64,000 nucleotides of DNA from Acidobacteriota bacterium (lineage in GTDB: Bacteria; Acidobacteriota; Thermoanaerobaculia; Multivoradales; Multivoraceae), in contig JAPPFP010000001.1 in assembly GCA_028877275.1 (NCBI GenBank), positions 62,001 through 126,000 on the forward strand, written 5' to 3'. Shown piece by piece: positions 1 to 8,692 of this stretch (within the stretch, counting starts at the first letter, position 1; every line of letters begins with the position of its first letter). The translations under genes and the position numbers were made by a program. The notes under the pieces were generated by a model, which was not told the DNA's origin, made no database searches, and saw only the letters and a list, made by a program, of their open reading frames with translations.

Positions 1-1235
1 GGGCCGATCCGATCCGGCTCGACGCCGGTGCGCCGGCGCAGCGAGTCGGTCAACTGAAGGTACGCCGGATGATCGAGGGGGCTGCCGTGTGCCGCGCCCC
101 GCCGCTCGTGGATGCGAATCTCCACGCCGTCCAGCAGCCGGGCGGGCAGGAGTTCGGCCGCGGCAGCGTCGGCGTCCAGTCCGGGCAGCACGTGGAGGAC
201 GATGCGCAGCCGGTAGCCGCCAGAAGGAGCGGCTTCGACGAAGAACGGATGCGCCTCGTTGCGAAACAGCGCCTTGAGCAGGTCCGGCAGACCGTCGAAG
301 AGTTCCGGCTCCTCGAGCACCCGCTCGGGCTCGGCCAGCGCCGCCCGATACTCCGGGTGCTGGCGCGACGCGCCGTAGGCCGCCGCGAAGGCGGCCACCT
401 CGGGGACCACCGCCACCGGCTTCGCGGTGCCGAGGGCCGCAAGCAGATCGGCGCGCAGCCGCTCCAGGGTCACCGCCGCCGGCGCTGTGGCCGTCACCTC
501 CAGGAACTGCTTCTGGACAAACGAGGTGCCCCAGTACTTCACGTCGTTCGTCCAGGTCGCCTCCAGCACTCCGCCCTCACCCAGCACGGCCCAGAAGCGC
601 TCCTTGAGTTCCGGCCGCTGGGCGAGGATGTGGCGCGTCCCCAGGTCGCTGCCGGTCTCCTCGCTGCTCGTCGCGAGGAAGATCAGCGAACGCGCCGGCA
701 GCCGGCCCGTCTCGTCGATCCGCTCCCTGGCGGCCAGCATCGCGGCGAGCTGAGCCACCGTCACGCTCTTCATGTCGAACACGCCGCGGCCGATGATCCA
801 TGGCGGCTCGATCCGCCCCTCGAAGGGCGGCACCTCCCACTCCTCCGGACGCCGCACCGGCTCGACGTCGAGGTGGTTGTGGAGCACCAGCGCTTCCCGG
901 CTCTCACCTTCGAGGGTCGCCCAGAGGTTCGCCCGCGCGCCCTCGTGCGGCTCGATCTCCACGGCAATGCCCGCATCCTCGAGGATGCCGGCGAGGTAAC
1001 GCGCGGCATCGATCTCGCGACCGGTGTCCGTCGTGTCGATCCGCACCAGGTCCTGAAGGCGCCGGACGTTCTCGTCCGCCTCGAAGTCGACATCCCGCCA
1101 GCTCGTGTCGAAGACCGGAGGCGGCGCCGTCCGCCGGGAGAACACGACGGCGAAGGCAAGGGCCGCGAACAAGGTTCCATAGAGCACGATCCGGGCAGCC
1201 AGGCGTTGCCGCGCCTTCGACTTCGCGCTCGACAT
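1..1235 (-). CDS. M20 family metallopeptidase (carboxypeptidase/dipeptidase type), 3' end outside window
   Basis: The reading frame is open from an ATG to the left edge of the window, so the C-terminus is missing (about 411 codons seen). Residues 13-33 form an N-terminal membrane anchor or signal segment. The metal-binding motif HNHLDVEP (His121, Asp123) and the catalytic/metal TSSEETGSD motif further on are typical of M20 zinc peptidases, which cleave dipeptides or acylated amino acids. The region between them carries the expected RGVFDMKS segment. The protein is probably anchored facing the periplasm. It is divergent from the neighbouring membrane-protein gene, with 60 nt between the starts. 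The exact substrate cannot be told. Confidence 0.85.
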   Translation of the reverse strand, partial: MSSAKSKARQRLAARIVLYGTLFAALAFAVVFSRRTAPPPVFDTSWRDVDFEADENVRRLQDLVRIDTTDTGREIDAARYLAGILEDAGIAVEIEPHEGARANLWATLEGESREALVLHNHLDVEPVRRPEEWEVPPFEGRIEPPWIIGRGVFDMKSVTVAQLAAMLAARERIDETGRLPARSLIFLATSSEETGSDLGTRHILAQRPELKERFWAVLGEGGVLEATWTNDVKYWGTSFVQKQFLEVTATAPAAVTLERLRADLLAALGTAKPVAVVPEVAAFAAAYGASRQHPEYRAALAEPERVLEEPELFDGLPDLLKALFRNEAHPFFVEAAPSGGYRLRIVLHVLPGLDADAAAAELLPARLLDGVEIRIHERRGAAHGSPLDHPAYLQLTDSLRRRTGVEPDRIG

Positions 1236-1295
1236 CTGCGGAATCAGCTTAGCGCCTCCCACCTGACCTGTACGGTCCTGAAGCTGCTACCGTCC

Positions 1296-2342
1296 ATGCC
1301 GCCGCTCGTGCAGCTCTCCAACCACCAGCCGTTCCGCGGCATCGGAAGGGGCCTGCTGATCCTGCTCCTGCTGGGCACGGTCACCTTTGCCGCGCTCGGC
1401 TTTGTCGGCGACTTCGGGCAGATCCGCGATCTGATCCGGGACTTCAGCCTCTCGACGCTGGTCGTCGTGCTGCTGCTGTCCGCGGTCAACTACTGGCTGC
1501 GCTTCCTTCGCTGGCAGATGTACCTGCGGCAGCTCGACATCCGCCTGCACTGGAGCCGCAGTCTCGCCATCTTCCTGACCGGTTTCCTGCTCGCGGTAAC
1601 CCCGGGCAAGGCCGGCGAGCTGGCCAAGGCCTGGCTGGCGCGGGAGTTCGGCGGCGGACGGGCGCGTCCGGTGGTCGCCGTCGTCGTCACCGAACGGCTG
1701 CTCGACGTGTTCGCCGTCCTGCTGCTGCTCCTGTCCTCGGTCTTCGTCTTCACCGGCCAGCGCTCGTTCGTCGCGCCCATCGTCCTCGTCGCGGCGGGCG
1801 CCGTGATCGCCGTGGCGTACGGCCCGCTCACGAGACGACTGCTGCCGCTGCTGGCGAAGACCCGACTCGCCAGAGGGCGCGCCGCCGTACTGATCGACAT
1901 TCACCAGGCCTTCACCAGACTGGTGGAGCCCCGGATGCTGCTTCCCGGACTCGCCCTGTCCACCGCGGCGTGGGCGGCTGAGGGAATCGGCTGCGCGCTC
2001 GTCGTCCGCCACTACGCACCCTCGGTGCCTGTCCTCGCCTCGGTGTTCGACTACGCGGCCTCGAGCGTCGCGGGCGCCGCCTCGATGATCCCCGGCGGCC
2101 TGCTCGCCGCGGAGGGATCGCTCGTCCTGCTGCTGGAACGCCAGGGTGTCGCGCTGGACGCGGCGATGGCCTCGACCGTGATCGTCCGCGCCGCCACCCT
2201 GTGGTTCGCGGTCGCCGTCGGCCTGCTGGCCATGCCCTGGGTGCTGTCGCTATTGCGCAGGCCCCGGCAGGTAGACGATGAGGAAGACGGCCAGGGCGTA
2301 GAGCCCCACGTTCACCAGGAAGGGAACGTCGTACAGGAGTAG
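1296..2342 (+). CDS. Lysylphosphatidylglycerol synthase TM-region/UPF0104 flippase-like membrane protein
   Basis: The product is about 348 residues with at least seven hydrophobic segments and the family hallmarks TPGKAGELAKAW (around residue 105) and a later MIPGGLLAAEGSL segment. These are seen in the flippase-like domain of MprF/AglD relatives. It lacks the cytoplasmic lysyl-transferase domain of MprF, so lipid or glycolipid translocation is more likely than aminoacylation; this is inferred from the family. The ATG used here starts just before the first hydrophobic segment; the frame is open further upstream only as antisense of the M20 gene. The last 93 nt overlap tail-to-tail with the convergent prenyltransferase gene, and the final 27 or so residues are hydrophilic and look unlike the family. 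Confidence 0.8.
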   Translation: MPPLVQLSNHQPFRGIGRGLLILLLLGTVTFAALGFVGDFGQIRDLIRDFSLSTLVVVLLLSAVNYWLRFLRWQMYLRQLDIRLHWSRSLAIFLTGFLLAVTPGKAGELAKAWLAREFGGGRARPVVAVVVTERLLDVFAVLLLLLSSVFVFTGQRSFVAPIVLVAAGAVIAVAYGPLTRRLLPLLAKTRLARGRAAVLIDIHQAFTRLVEPRMLLPGLALSTAAWAAEGIGCALVVRHYAPSVPVLASVFDYAASSVAGAASMIPGGLLAAEGSLVLLLERQGVALDAAMASTVIVRAATLWFAVAVGLLAMPWVLSLLRRPRQVDDEEDGQGVEPHVHQEGNVVQE

Positions 2343-3134
2343 CTCGGTCGGATTCCGCTGCTTCGGATTGTCGGCCTTGTGGATCAGGTACAGGTAGCGA
2401 AAGATGCCGAACAGCACGAACGGGACGGTCCAGACCAGACCGTAGTCGCCGAAGCGCATGACGGTTTCGTCGGCGGTCGTGTACAGGGCGTAGGACAGCA
2501 GCGTCGAGGCCGTCACGACGTTCATCATCTGGTCCAGGAACGTCGGACTGTAGTGATCGAGAACCGCCCGCTGCTCGCCGGCGTCGTCCGGAAGCAGCAC
2601 GAGTTCGTGACGGCGCTTGGAGAAACCCAGGAACAGCGACAGGAAGACCGTGCAGAGCAGCAGCCAGGCGGAGACCGTGACCCCTACGGCAGTCGCGCCG
2701 ACCAGGACCCGGATGACGTAGCCGCTCGCCAGCACCATCACGTCGACGATCACGATCTCCTTCAACCACAGGCTGTAGAGGAGGTTCGCCAACAGGTAGA
2801 GACCGACCAGGATCGCCGTCTCCCGGTTGAGGGTCAAGGCCGCAGTCAGCGCGGCGACCGCGAGCACGACGCCCGTCGCCGCGGCCGGCACCGTGCCCAC
2901 GGCGCCGGACGCCACCGGCCGCAATCGCTTGCGGGGATGGCGGCGATCCTGCTCGCGGTCGCGGAGGTCGTTGAACAGGTAGACGGCACTGGCCGCGGCG
3001 CAGAAGGCCACGAAGGCGATCGCCGAGGCCTCAACGGTGCCGCGATCCAGGAGGCTGCCGGCGAACGTCGCCGGCGCCAGCACGAATACGTTCTTGCTCC
3101 ACTGCGCCGGCCGGAGCGACCTGAAGAGCGGCAC
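2250..3134 (-). CDS. UbiA-family prenyltransferase, decaprenyl-phosphate phosphoribosyltransferase type
   Basis: This is a 294-residue polytopic membrane protein. The first Asp-rich motif NDLRDREQDRRHPRKRLRP (residues 55-73) matches the polyprenyl-phosphate phosphoribosyltransferase branch of the UbiA superfamily, which joins phosphoribosyl pyrophosphate to a polyprenyl phosphate. In mycobacteria this is the first step to decaprenyl-phospho-arabinose. A second motif, IVIVDVMVLASGYVIR, supplies the other metal-binding Asp. The start follows the stop of the MFS permease gene by 7 nt, so it is probably the last gene of a four-gene operon. Which polyprenyl acceptor is used, and for what glycan, cannot be seen here. 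Confidence 0.8.
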   Translation of the reverse strand: MPLFRSLRPAQWSKNVFVLAPATFAGSLLDRGTVEASAIAFVAFCAAASAVYLFNDLRDREQDRRHPRKRLRPVASGAVGTVPAAATGVVLAVAALTAALTLNRETAILVGLYLLANLLYSLWLKEIVIVDVMVLASGYVIRVLVGATAVGVTVSAWLLLCTVFLSLFLGFSKRRHELVLLPDDAGEQRAVLDHYSPTFLDQMMNVVTASTLLSYALYTTADETVMRFGDYGLVWTVPFVLFGIFRYLYLIHKADNPKQRNPTELLLYDVPFLVNVGLYALAVFLIVYLPGPAQ

Positions 3135-3141
3135 GGGGCCT

Positions 3142-4455
3142 TCAGCCCCGGCCGGAGACGGGTATCCCGAACTCGCGGAGGGTTCCCTCCAGCGTCGGTC
3201 GTCCGAGGCGCATCCGGTCGTCGGTCAGCAGGTAGGAGAAGAGGAAGCCGCCGCCCAGCATGAGGATCCCGACCAGGAAGCAGTACATGACCGCGCGGTC
3301 CGGGTACACGTCCTTGAGGTAGCCCAGGTAGACGGGACCGACGATCCCCGCGGCCGCCCAGGCGGTAAGCACGGCGCCGTAGATCGAGGACATCTTCCGC
3401 GAACCGAACACGTCCAGGACGAAGGGCGGCATCGTGGCGAATCCGCCGCCGAAGCAGAGCAGGACGTAGCAGACGAGGGTCGAGAAGATCCAGGGATTCG
3501 TCTCGGTCATCAACACGCCGAACACGACCATCTGGCTGGCGAGCAGGATCCGGAACACTCTCACCCGGCCGATACGGTCCGAAAGGAGACCCCAGAACAG
3601 CCTCCCCACGCCGTTGCACAGCGAACTGATCGCGATCAGCGTGGCCCCGTACTCCGCCAGGGTCGCCGGCTCGAGCGACGGGTCGGAGAGACCCCAGACC
3701 TCCTGGAGCAGCTCCGACTGGAAGCTGATCACCGTGATGCCTGCCGCGATGTTGAAGAAGAAGACGATCCACATGAAGACGAACTGCTGGGAGCCGAGGT
3801 AGGTCTTGACCGCCGTGTCGTCCTCCGCGGACGCCGTCTCCGCGGCAGGCCCGGCGACAGCCTTCACGAGATCCGAGGGGACGGGCGGATCGCTCAGCAG
3901 CAGGCTGCAGGGGATCAGGAGACAGGCGAAGATGATGCCGAGCCAGAGGAACACCTGGGACAGGTCCTCGCCCGTGCGCACCACGAGCAGGGGCGCCAGC
4001 CCCTTGCTGAGCAGGAAGGCGCCGACGCCGAAGCCCATGACGACGATCCCGGTGACCAGCCCCTTGTGGTCGGGGAACCATTTGGCCACCGTCGCGACCG
4101 GCGTCACGTAGCCCAGGCCGATGCCGGCGCCGCCGACCACGCCATAGCCGACGTAGAACAGCGGCAGCATGTCCAGGCGGAGTGCGACCGCGGCGATCAG
4201 GTAGCCGGCCGAGAAGAGGATGCTGCCGATCAGGGCGAGCTTCCTGGGTCCCAACCGCGGCAGGACCTGGCCGGCCCAGGCCGCCGACACGCCGAGCGTG
4301 AAGATCGTGATGCTGAACGCCCAGGCCGTCTGCGAGAAGGTCCACCCCACCTGCCGGACCAGCATCGTCTGGAAGAAGCTCCAGGCGTACACCGTGCCGA
4401 AGCACAACTGGAGCGTCGTGCAGAGCAGCGCGATGACGGCTCTGGGAACTCGCAC
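3142..4455 (-). CDS. MFS transporter, oxalate/formate antiporter (OFA) family
   Basis: The product is about 437 residues with 12 predicted membrane segments. The N-terminal segment LQLCFGTVYAWSFFQ and the GGAGIGLGYVTPVATVAKWF motif are typical of OFA-family permeases, which carry small carboxylates. I chose the GTG at 4455 because it begins the conserved N-terminus (VRVPRAVIALL). An ATG at 4506 would add 17 unconserved residues and overlap the preceding gene. A hydrophilic loop of about 30 residues lies between the two six-helix halves. It lies between the HAMP sensor gene (7 nt upstream) and the prenyltransferase gene. The substrate is unknown. Confidence 0.85.
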   Translation of the reverse strand: MRVPRAVIALLCTTLQLCFGTVYAWSFFQTMLVRQVGWTFSQTAWAFSITIFTLGVSAAWAGQVLPRLGPRKLALIGSILFSAGYLIAAVALRLDMLPLFYVGYGVVGGAGIGLGYVTPVATVAKWFPDHKGLVTGIVVMGFGVGAFLLSKGLAPLLVVRTGEDLSQVFLWLGIIFACLLIPCSLLLSDPPVPSDLVKAVAGPAAETASAEDDTAVKTYLGSQQFVFMWIVFFFNIAAGITVISFQSELLQEVWGLSDPSLEPATLAEYGATLIAISSLCNGVGRLFWGLLSDRIGRVRVFRILLASQMVVFGVLMTETNPWIFSTLVCYVLLCFGGGFATMPPFVLDVFGSRKMSSIYGAVLTAWAAAGIVGPVYLGYLKDVYPDRAVMYCFLVGILMLGGGFLFSYLLTDDRMRLGRPTLEGTLREFGIPVSGRG

Positions 4456-4462
4456 GCCGGAG

Positions 4463-5203
4463 CTACTCCGTGCCGGAAACGCTCGCCGGCAGGCCCCGGC
4501 CGCCACCCTGGCGGGACACGTGAAGGAACAGGCGCGCCAGGTGGCCCACCTCGTCGTCGCGCGTCAGGATGTCGCGCTCGTCCAGCTCGTCGTTCTCTCC
4601 GTCCTTCGCCAGTTCCACCGCGTAGGCGAGGAGTTCGCCCAGCGGCTTGGCGGCCAGGTTGACGAACCAGATCGACGCCAGTACGCCGAGGACCAGCATG
4701 ACGCTGATCAGGTAGACCTGCTGGCCGATCGCCCGCTGGATCTTGAGCGCGACGACGTCGAGGTCCATGCCGACGTGGACGGTCCCGGCGACTCCGGCCA
4801 GGATCGGGCTGCCGACCTCGATGAAGTCGCCCATCCCGGGCAGGCTCCGTTCAACCGGCGCCGTGTTGCTGTGTTCGCTCTCGAGAATCTCCTCCGGGAT
4901 GCCGGGAACGAAGGTGTGCGCCAGGAACTCGCCGGTCTCGCTGGTGATGTAGATGTATCGGATGCCCTGAACCTCGAGGAACTGGTCGACCAGCGACTGC
5001 AACGTCGCGAGATTCTGGTTCAGCAGAATGCCGGCGCTCGAGTCCGCGATCGTCTTGGCGATGTTCTGGGTGTTGACCTCGTACTCCGCCGACAACTCGG
5101 TGTCGACGGTGTAGATGCAGAGAATCGAGGTCGACAGGACGATCAGGCCGAAGACGGCGAAGATGCCGAACCGCGTCCACTTGAACAGCCTGCGGATTCT
5201 CAT
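4463..5203 (-). CDS. Membrane sensor with periplasmic Cache-like domain and HAMP domain, no output domain
   Basis: The product is 246 residues. There is one membrane segment at about residues 13-32, an extracytoplasmic domain of about 120 residues containing IRYIYITSETGEFLAHTF (Cache/CHASE-like), a second membrane segment near 165-185, and a HAMP-like stretch (AAKPLGELLAYAVEL ... DDEVGHLARLF). It stops about 15 residues after the HAMP region, so no kinase, cyclase or methyl-accepting domain is present. The ATG lies 1 nt after the stop of the substrate-binding-protein gene, which indicates translational coupling. It could pass a signal to another protein or be a remnant of a longer receptor. 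Confidence 0.7.
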   Translation of the reverse strand: MRIRRLFKWTRFGIFAVFGLIVLSTSILCIYTVDTELSAEYEVNTQNIAKTIADSSAGILLNQNLATLQSLVDQFLEVQGIRYIYITSETGEFLAHTFVPGIPEEILESEHSNTAPVERSLPGMGDFIEVGSPILAGVAGTVHVGMDLDVVALKIQRAIGQQVYLISVMLVLGVLASIWFVNLAAKPLGELLAYAVELAKDGENDELDERDILTRDDEVGHLARLFLHVSRQGGGRGLPASVSGTE

Positions 5204-5204
5204 C

Positions 5205-6566
5205 TCAGCCGAACCTGGCGCCCCAGTCGTCGAGCGGAACGAACCGGCCATCCTCGACGACGGTGTGGTAGACGCTCTGGAGTCCCTGACGCCGGTCGGG
5301 ACCGAAGGACACGCGTTCGCTGATCCCGAGATCGAAGTCCTCGATCGAGAAGACCGCCTCCTCCAGCCCCGCGCGGTCCGGGTTCGGCCCGAGCCGCCGC
5401 AGAATCTCCCCCAGCAGCTTGGCGTTCAGGAAGCCCTCGAGGCTGCCGAAGCTGTGCGCGAACGGCGCGTACTCCTCCTGCACCAGGTCGGCCGGAACCT
5501 GGGGGTCGTAGCGCGCCATCAGGTCCCGGTACTCCTGGACCGCCGGGATCGACGTGTCCTCGTAGCTGGGAACCACCTGGGAGTTGATCAACTGCCGGGT
5601 GTATCTCTCGGCGTCCTCCTGCCCTTCGGTCAGGAGCTTCAGCAGGTTCTCGCTGCCGACGAAGGACAGGTTGGCGATCGGCACGTCGAGTCCGAGGTCG
5701 ACGGCGTCGCGCGCGAACGCGGCGCAGGCGGCGTACGCGCCGATGCAGATGACCGCGTCGGGCGAAACGCCCTGCAGAATCTCGACCTGCTTCCTCATGC
5801 TGCCGGTGAACTTCTCGCCCCGGCTGTACGTCGCCTCGCCCGCGAGCCGCTCGCCGTGCTTCTCCAGCGCCGCCCTGACGCCGGCCCAGCCGCTCCGGCC
5901 GTAGGCGTCGATCTGGTAGAAGACGGCGATTCGCCTCCTGCCGATCCGCACCAGGTTATCGACCAGCCCCGCCGTCTCCTGGTTGTAGGAAGCACGCAGG
6001 TTGAACGCGAACTCGCCGTAGGGCGGCTCCCGTTGCGGCTGGGCGCCGGTGAACGGGAAGAACAGGAAGATGCTCTCGTCCTGGAACTTCTTCAGGATCG
6101 GAAGGACCCGGGTCACGGTCGGCGTCCCGACGTAGCCGAACAGGAGGAACACCTTGTCCTCCAGCATCAGCCTCATCGTGTTCTGGACGCAGGGATCGGG
6201 CTGATAGCCGTCGTCATACAACTTCAGGCTGACCCTTCGGCCCTCGATGCCGCCGTTCTCGTTCACGTCGTTGAAGTACGCCATGGCGCCGCGGTAGAGC
6301 TCCGTGCCGAGCCCCCTGGACGGACCCGAGAAGGCGGCGGACACACCCAGGACGATCTCTTCGTCCGTGGCGCCCCGGCCTTCGGCCCGGTCCGACGACT
6401 CGGCCTCCGAGCCCGCGGATTCCTGGCCACGCCCCGCGGCCAGCGCCGACGCCGTGAAGGGAGCGACGAGCAGCGCGGCCAAGCCGGACCGCATCACGGA
6501 CTTCCTTGTGACCAGGGGACCGCAATTGCCCCTGGTCGAAGCTCCCGGTCCGAGACTGGATTGCAT
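5205..6566 (-). CDS. Periplasmic substrate-binding protein of branched-chain amino acid (LivJ/type 1) family
   Basis: The product is 453 residues with an N-terminal export signal (hydrophobic core LAALLVAPFTASALAAG) and a mature part that opens with EEIVLGVSAAFSGPSRGLG, the family signature. The segments NENGGIEGRRVSLKLYDDGY and FLLFGYVGTPT follow the same fold. A strong AGGAGG sits 7 nt before the chosen ATG; a nearer ATG two codons upstream is too close to it. No LivHMGF permease or ATPase genes are adjacent. Instead a HAMP sensor and an OFA permease follow, so the protein may work as a ligand-binding partner of the sensor rather than of an ABC importer (inference). Confidence 0.8.
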   Translation of the reverse strand: MQSSLGPGASTRGNCGPLVTRKSVMRSGLAALLVAPFTASALAAGRGQESAGSEAESSDRAEGRGATDEEIVLGVSAAFSGPSRGLGTELYRGAMAYFNDVNENGGIEGRRVSLKLYDDGYQPDPCVQNTMRLMLEDKVFLLFGYVGTPTVTRVLPILKKFQDESIFLFFPFTGAQPQREPPYGEFAFNLRASYNQETAGLVDNLVRIGRRRIAVFYQIDAYGRSGWAGVRAALEKHGERLAGEATYSRGEKFTGSMRKQVEILQGVSPDAVICIGAYAACAAFARDAVDLGLDVPIANLSFVGSENLLKLLTEGQEDAERYTRQLINSQVVPSYEDTSIPAVQEYRDLMARYDPQVPADLVQEEYAPFAHSFGSLEGFLNAKLLGEILRRLGPNPDRAGLEEAVFSIEDFDLGISERVSFGPDRRQGLQSVYHTVVEDGRFVPLDDWGARFG

Positions 6567-6647
6567 TGCCATACCTCCTGTTCCGTTGGGCCGGTCAGAC
6601 ACTATCGCCCTTCGCCGGACCGCCGACGCTAGGATGCGCGTTCTGGC

Positions 6648-8192
6648 ATGAAGAACGGCCTGAAGAAGGTGCTCGTCGCGAACCGCGGCGAAATCGCGGT
6701 GCGCGTGATCCGGGCGCTCCGCGAGCGCGGCATCGTCTCGGTCGCCGTCTACTCGGAGGCGGACCGCGCCGGTCTCGCCACGCAGATGGCGGACGAGGCC
6801 CACTGCATCGGCCCCGCGCCCTCGATCGAGAGCTACCTTCAGGCCGGGAGAATCGTCGACCTCGCCGCGTCCATCGGCGCCGACGCGATCCACCCCGGCT
6901 ACGGCTTTCTGTCCGAGAACGCCGGATTCGCGCGCCTCTGCGAGGAACGCGGCATTGCCTTCATCGGGCCGCCCTCCGCGGCGATCGCCGCGATGGGCTC
7001 GAAGATCGAGAGCCGGCGCCTGATGACCGCGGCCGGCGTGCCCATCGTGCCGGGAGGTACCGATCCCCTGGCCTCCCCCGAAGCGGCCCGCGAAGCGGCA
7101 GGTGAGATCGGCTATCCGGTGATGCTCAAGGCCTCCGCCGGCGGCGGCGGCAAGGGGATGCGGCTGGTACGCGAGGAGAGCGAGCTCGAAGCGGCGTTCC
7201 GGGGCGCGACCTCGGAGGCCGGCGCCAGCTTCAACGACCCCTCGGTCTACATCGAGCGCTACGTCGAGCAACCGCGCCACGTCGAGATCCAGGTCCTCGG
7301 CGACCGGCACGGCCGGATCGTCTCCCTCGGCGAACGGGAGTGCTCGCTGCAACGACGGCACCAGAAAGTGGTCGAAGAGGCGCCGTCGCCCGTCGTCGAC
7401 GGGGATCTCCGCCGGCGCATGGGCGAAGCGGCGGTCCGCGCCGCGGCCGCCGTGAACTACGTCGGCGCGGGCACGGTGGAGTTCCTGCTCGATCCCCGGG
7501 GAGAGTTCTACTTCCTGGAGATGAACACGAGGATCCAGGTCGAGCATCCGGTGACCGAGCTGGTCACCGGCATCGACATCGTCGGAGCCCAGCTCGACAT
7601 CGCCGCCGGCGAACCGTTGCCGGAGGCGCTCGCGAACGGCGTGGAACCCCGCGGGCACGCGGTCGAGGTCCGCCTGTACGCGGAGGATCCATTCCGCAAC
7701 TTCGCTCCTTCGCCCGGCCGAATCGAACTGCTCCAACTGCCGGAGGGCCCCGGCGTCCGCAACGACTGCGGCGTCTACGAGGGCGCCGAGGTAACGATTC
7801 ACTACGACCCGATGCTGGCCAAGCTGATCGTCTGGGGGAACGACCGGAGCGACGCTCTGGCCCGTCTGAGACGGGCGCTCGCCGAGACCCGGGTAGAGGG
7901 CATCCGCACCAACCTGCCCCTCTTCGAGCAACTGCTCGAGGACGAGGACTTCGTGAGCGGCAACATGGACATCTCGATGCTGGATCGCAAGCTCGAGAGC
8001 GGCGAGTTGCGGCCCGCCGCGCCGAACGACGACGCGCTGGAGGCGGACCTGCCCGTTCTCGCCGTCGTTCTCGCCCACCTGAAACGGGCCGGGGCGAACG
8101 GAACCGCGACCGCTGCCGGCGAGGGTGAGCCGCGGTCGAACTGGCTGCTCGCGGCCCGCCGCGACGCCCGGAGGGCGACGACCTGGAACTGA
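6648..8192 (+). CDS. accC: Biotin carboxylase subunit of an acyl-CoA (acetyl/propionyl-CoA) carboxylase
   Basis: The product is 514 residues. The N-terminal biotin carboxylase domain starts KKVLVANRGEIAVRVIRAL. The ATP-grasp loop ASAGGGGKGM is near residue 160-170, and the active-site signature FLEMNTRIQVEHPVTE is near residue 290. The enzyme carboxylates biotin with ATP and bicarbonate. After the roughly 450-residue catalytic part there is a 50-residue tail that ends abruptly at a TGA. The biotin carrier part lies just downstream in another frame, so this may be the first half of a single alpha subunit broken by a frameshift. It is divergent from the substrate-binding-protein gene. Confidence 0.9.
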   Translation: MKNGLKKVLVANRGEIAVRVIRALRERGIVSVAVYSEADRAGLATQMADEAHCIGPAPSIESYLQAGRIVDLAASIGADAIHPGYGFLSENAGFARLCEERGIAFIGPPSAAIAAMGSKIESRRLMTAAGVPIVPGGTDPLASPEAAREAAGEIGYPVMLKASAGGGGKGMRLVREESELEAAFRGATSEAGASFNDPSVYIERYVEQPRHVEIQVLGDRHGRIVSLGERECSLQRRHQKVVEEAPSPVVDGDLRRRMGEAAVRAAAAVNYVGAGTVEFLLDPRGEFYFLEMNTRIQVEHPVTELVTGIDIVGAQLDIAAGEPLPEALANGVEPRGHAVEVRLYAEDPFRNFAPSPGRIELLQLPEGPGVRNDCGVYEGAEVTIHYDPMLAKLIVWGNDRSDALARLRRALAETRVEGIRTNLPLFEQLLEDEDFVSGNMDISMLDRKLESGELRPAAPNDDALEADLPVLAVVLAHLKRAGANGTATAAGEGEPRSNWLLAARRDARRATTWN

Positions 8193-8284
8193 TCGTCGCC
8201 CGCTCCGCGGAGGAGGTCCGCGTCGAGGTCCGCGCCGAAGCGAACGGCCACTGGACCGTCGCCGTCGACGACCGCGAGTACCGG

Positions 8285-8692
8285 GTGGACGCCGCAACCC
8301 TCGGACGGCCGGACGTCCTGAGCGTGATCGTCAACGGGCGTCAGGCGACGCAGAGCGTCCGCTCACTCGGCAACGGCGTCTACGACGTCGACGGCGCCGA
8401 GCTGAAGGTGATCGACCCCCGCTCGCGGGCCCTCGGGGAGGCGACCCGGCAGGGAGCCGCCGACAGGTTCGAGGCCACCGCCTACATGCCCGGGCGCGTC
8501 ACCGCCGTGCTCGCCGCCGAGGGTGACGAGGTGACCTCGGGGCAGGGCGTCGTCGTGCTCGAGGCGATGAAGATGGAAAACGAGATCCAGTCGGAGATCG
8601 ACGGGCGGCTCGAGCAGCTCCTCGTCGAAGTCGGCCAGACGGTCGACGGCGGCCAGCCGCTCTTCGTCGTCGCCGCCGGCAACGACGCCTAG
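8285..8692 (+). CDS. Biotin carboxyl carrier domain protein (possibly 3' part of a frameshifted carboxylase alpha subunit)
   Basis: The biotin attachment motif VVLEAMKMENEIQSE and the preceding YMPGRVTAVLAAEGDEV place this in the biotin/lipoyl carrier family; the lysine of EAMKM is the biotinylation site. The first available start is a GTG at 8285, but the same frame is open back to 8129 and encodes plausible linker (a stretch reading DDLELIVARSAEEVRVEVRA) before it. The carrier frame and the upstream carboxylase frame therefore overlap between 8129 and 8192. It is either a separate carrier subunit with a weak start or the rest of one alpha subunit after a one-base shift. Its stop overlaps the stop of the convergent regulator gene in the tetranucleotide CTAG. 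Confidence 0.75.
   Translation: MDAATLGRPDVLSVIVNGRQATQSVRSLGNGVYDVDGAELKVIDPRSRALGEATRQGAADRFEATAYMPGRVTAVLAAEGDEVTSGQGVVVLEAMKMENEIQSEIDGRLEQLLVEVGQTVDGGQPLFVVAAGNDA

Noticed and set aside
69-1295. Plus-strand extension upstream of the flippase-like gene
   Set aside because: It is antisense to the M20 peptidase gene, which shows clear catalytic motifs; the extension has none.
5205-8297. A 1030-codon minus-strand frame continuing upstream of the substrate-binding protein
   Set aside because: Only the part from the ATG at 6566 is real. The rest is antisense to biotin carboxylase, and a perfect ribosome site marks the true start.
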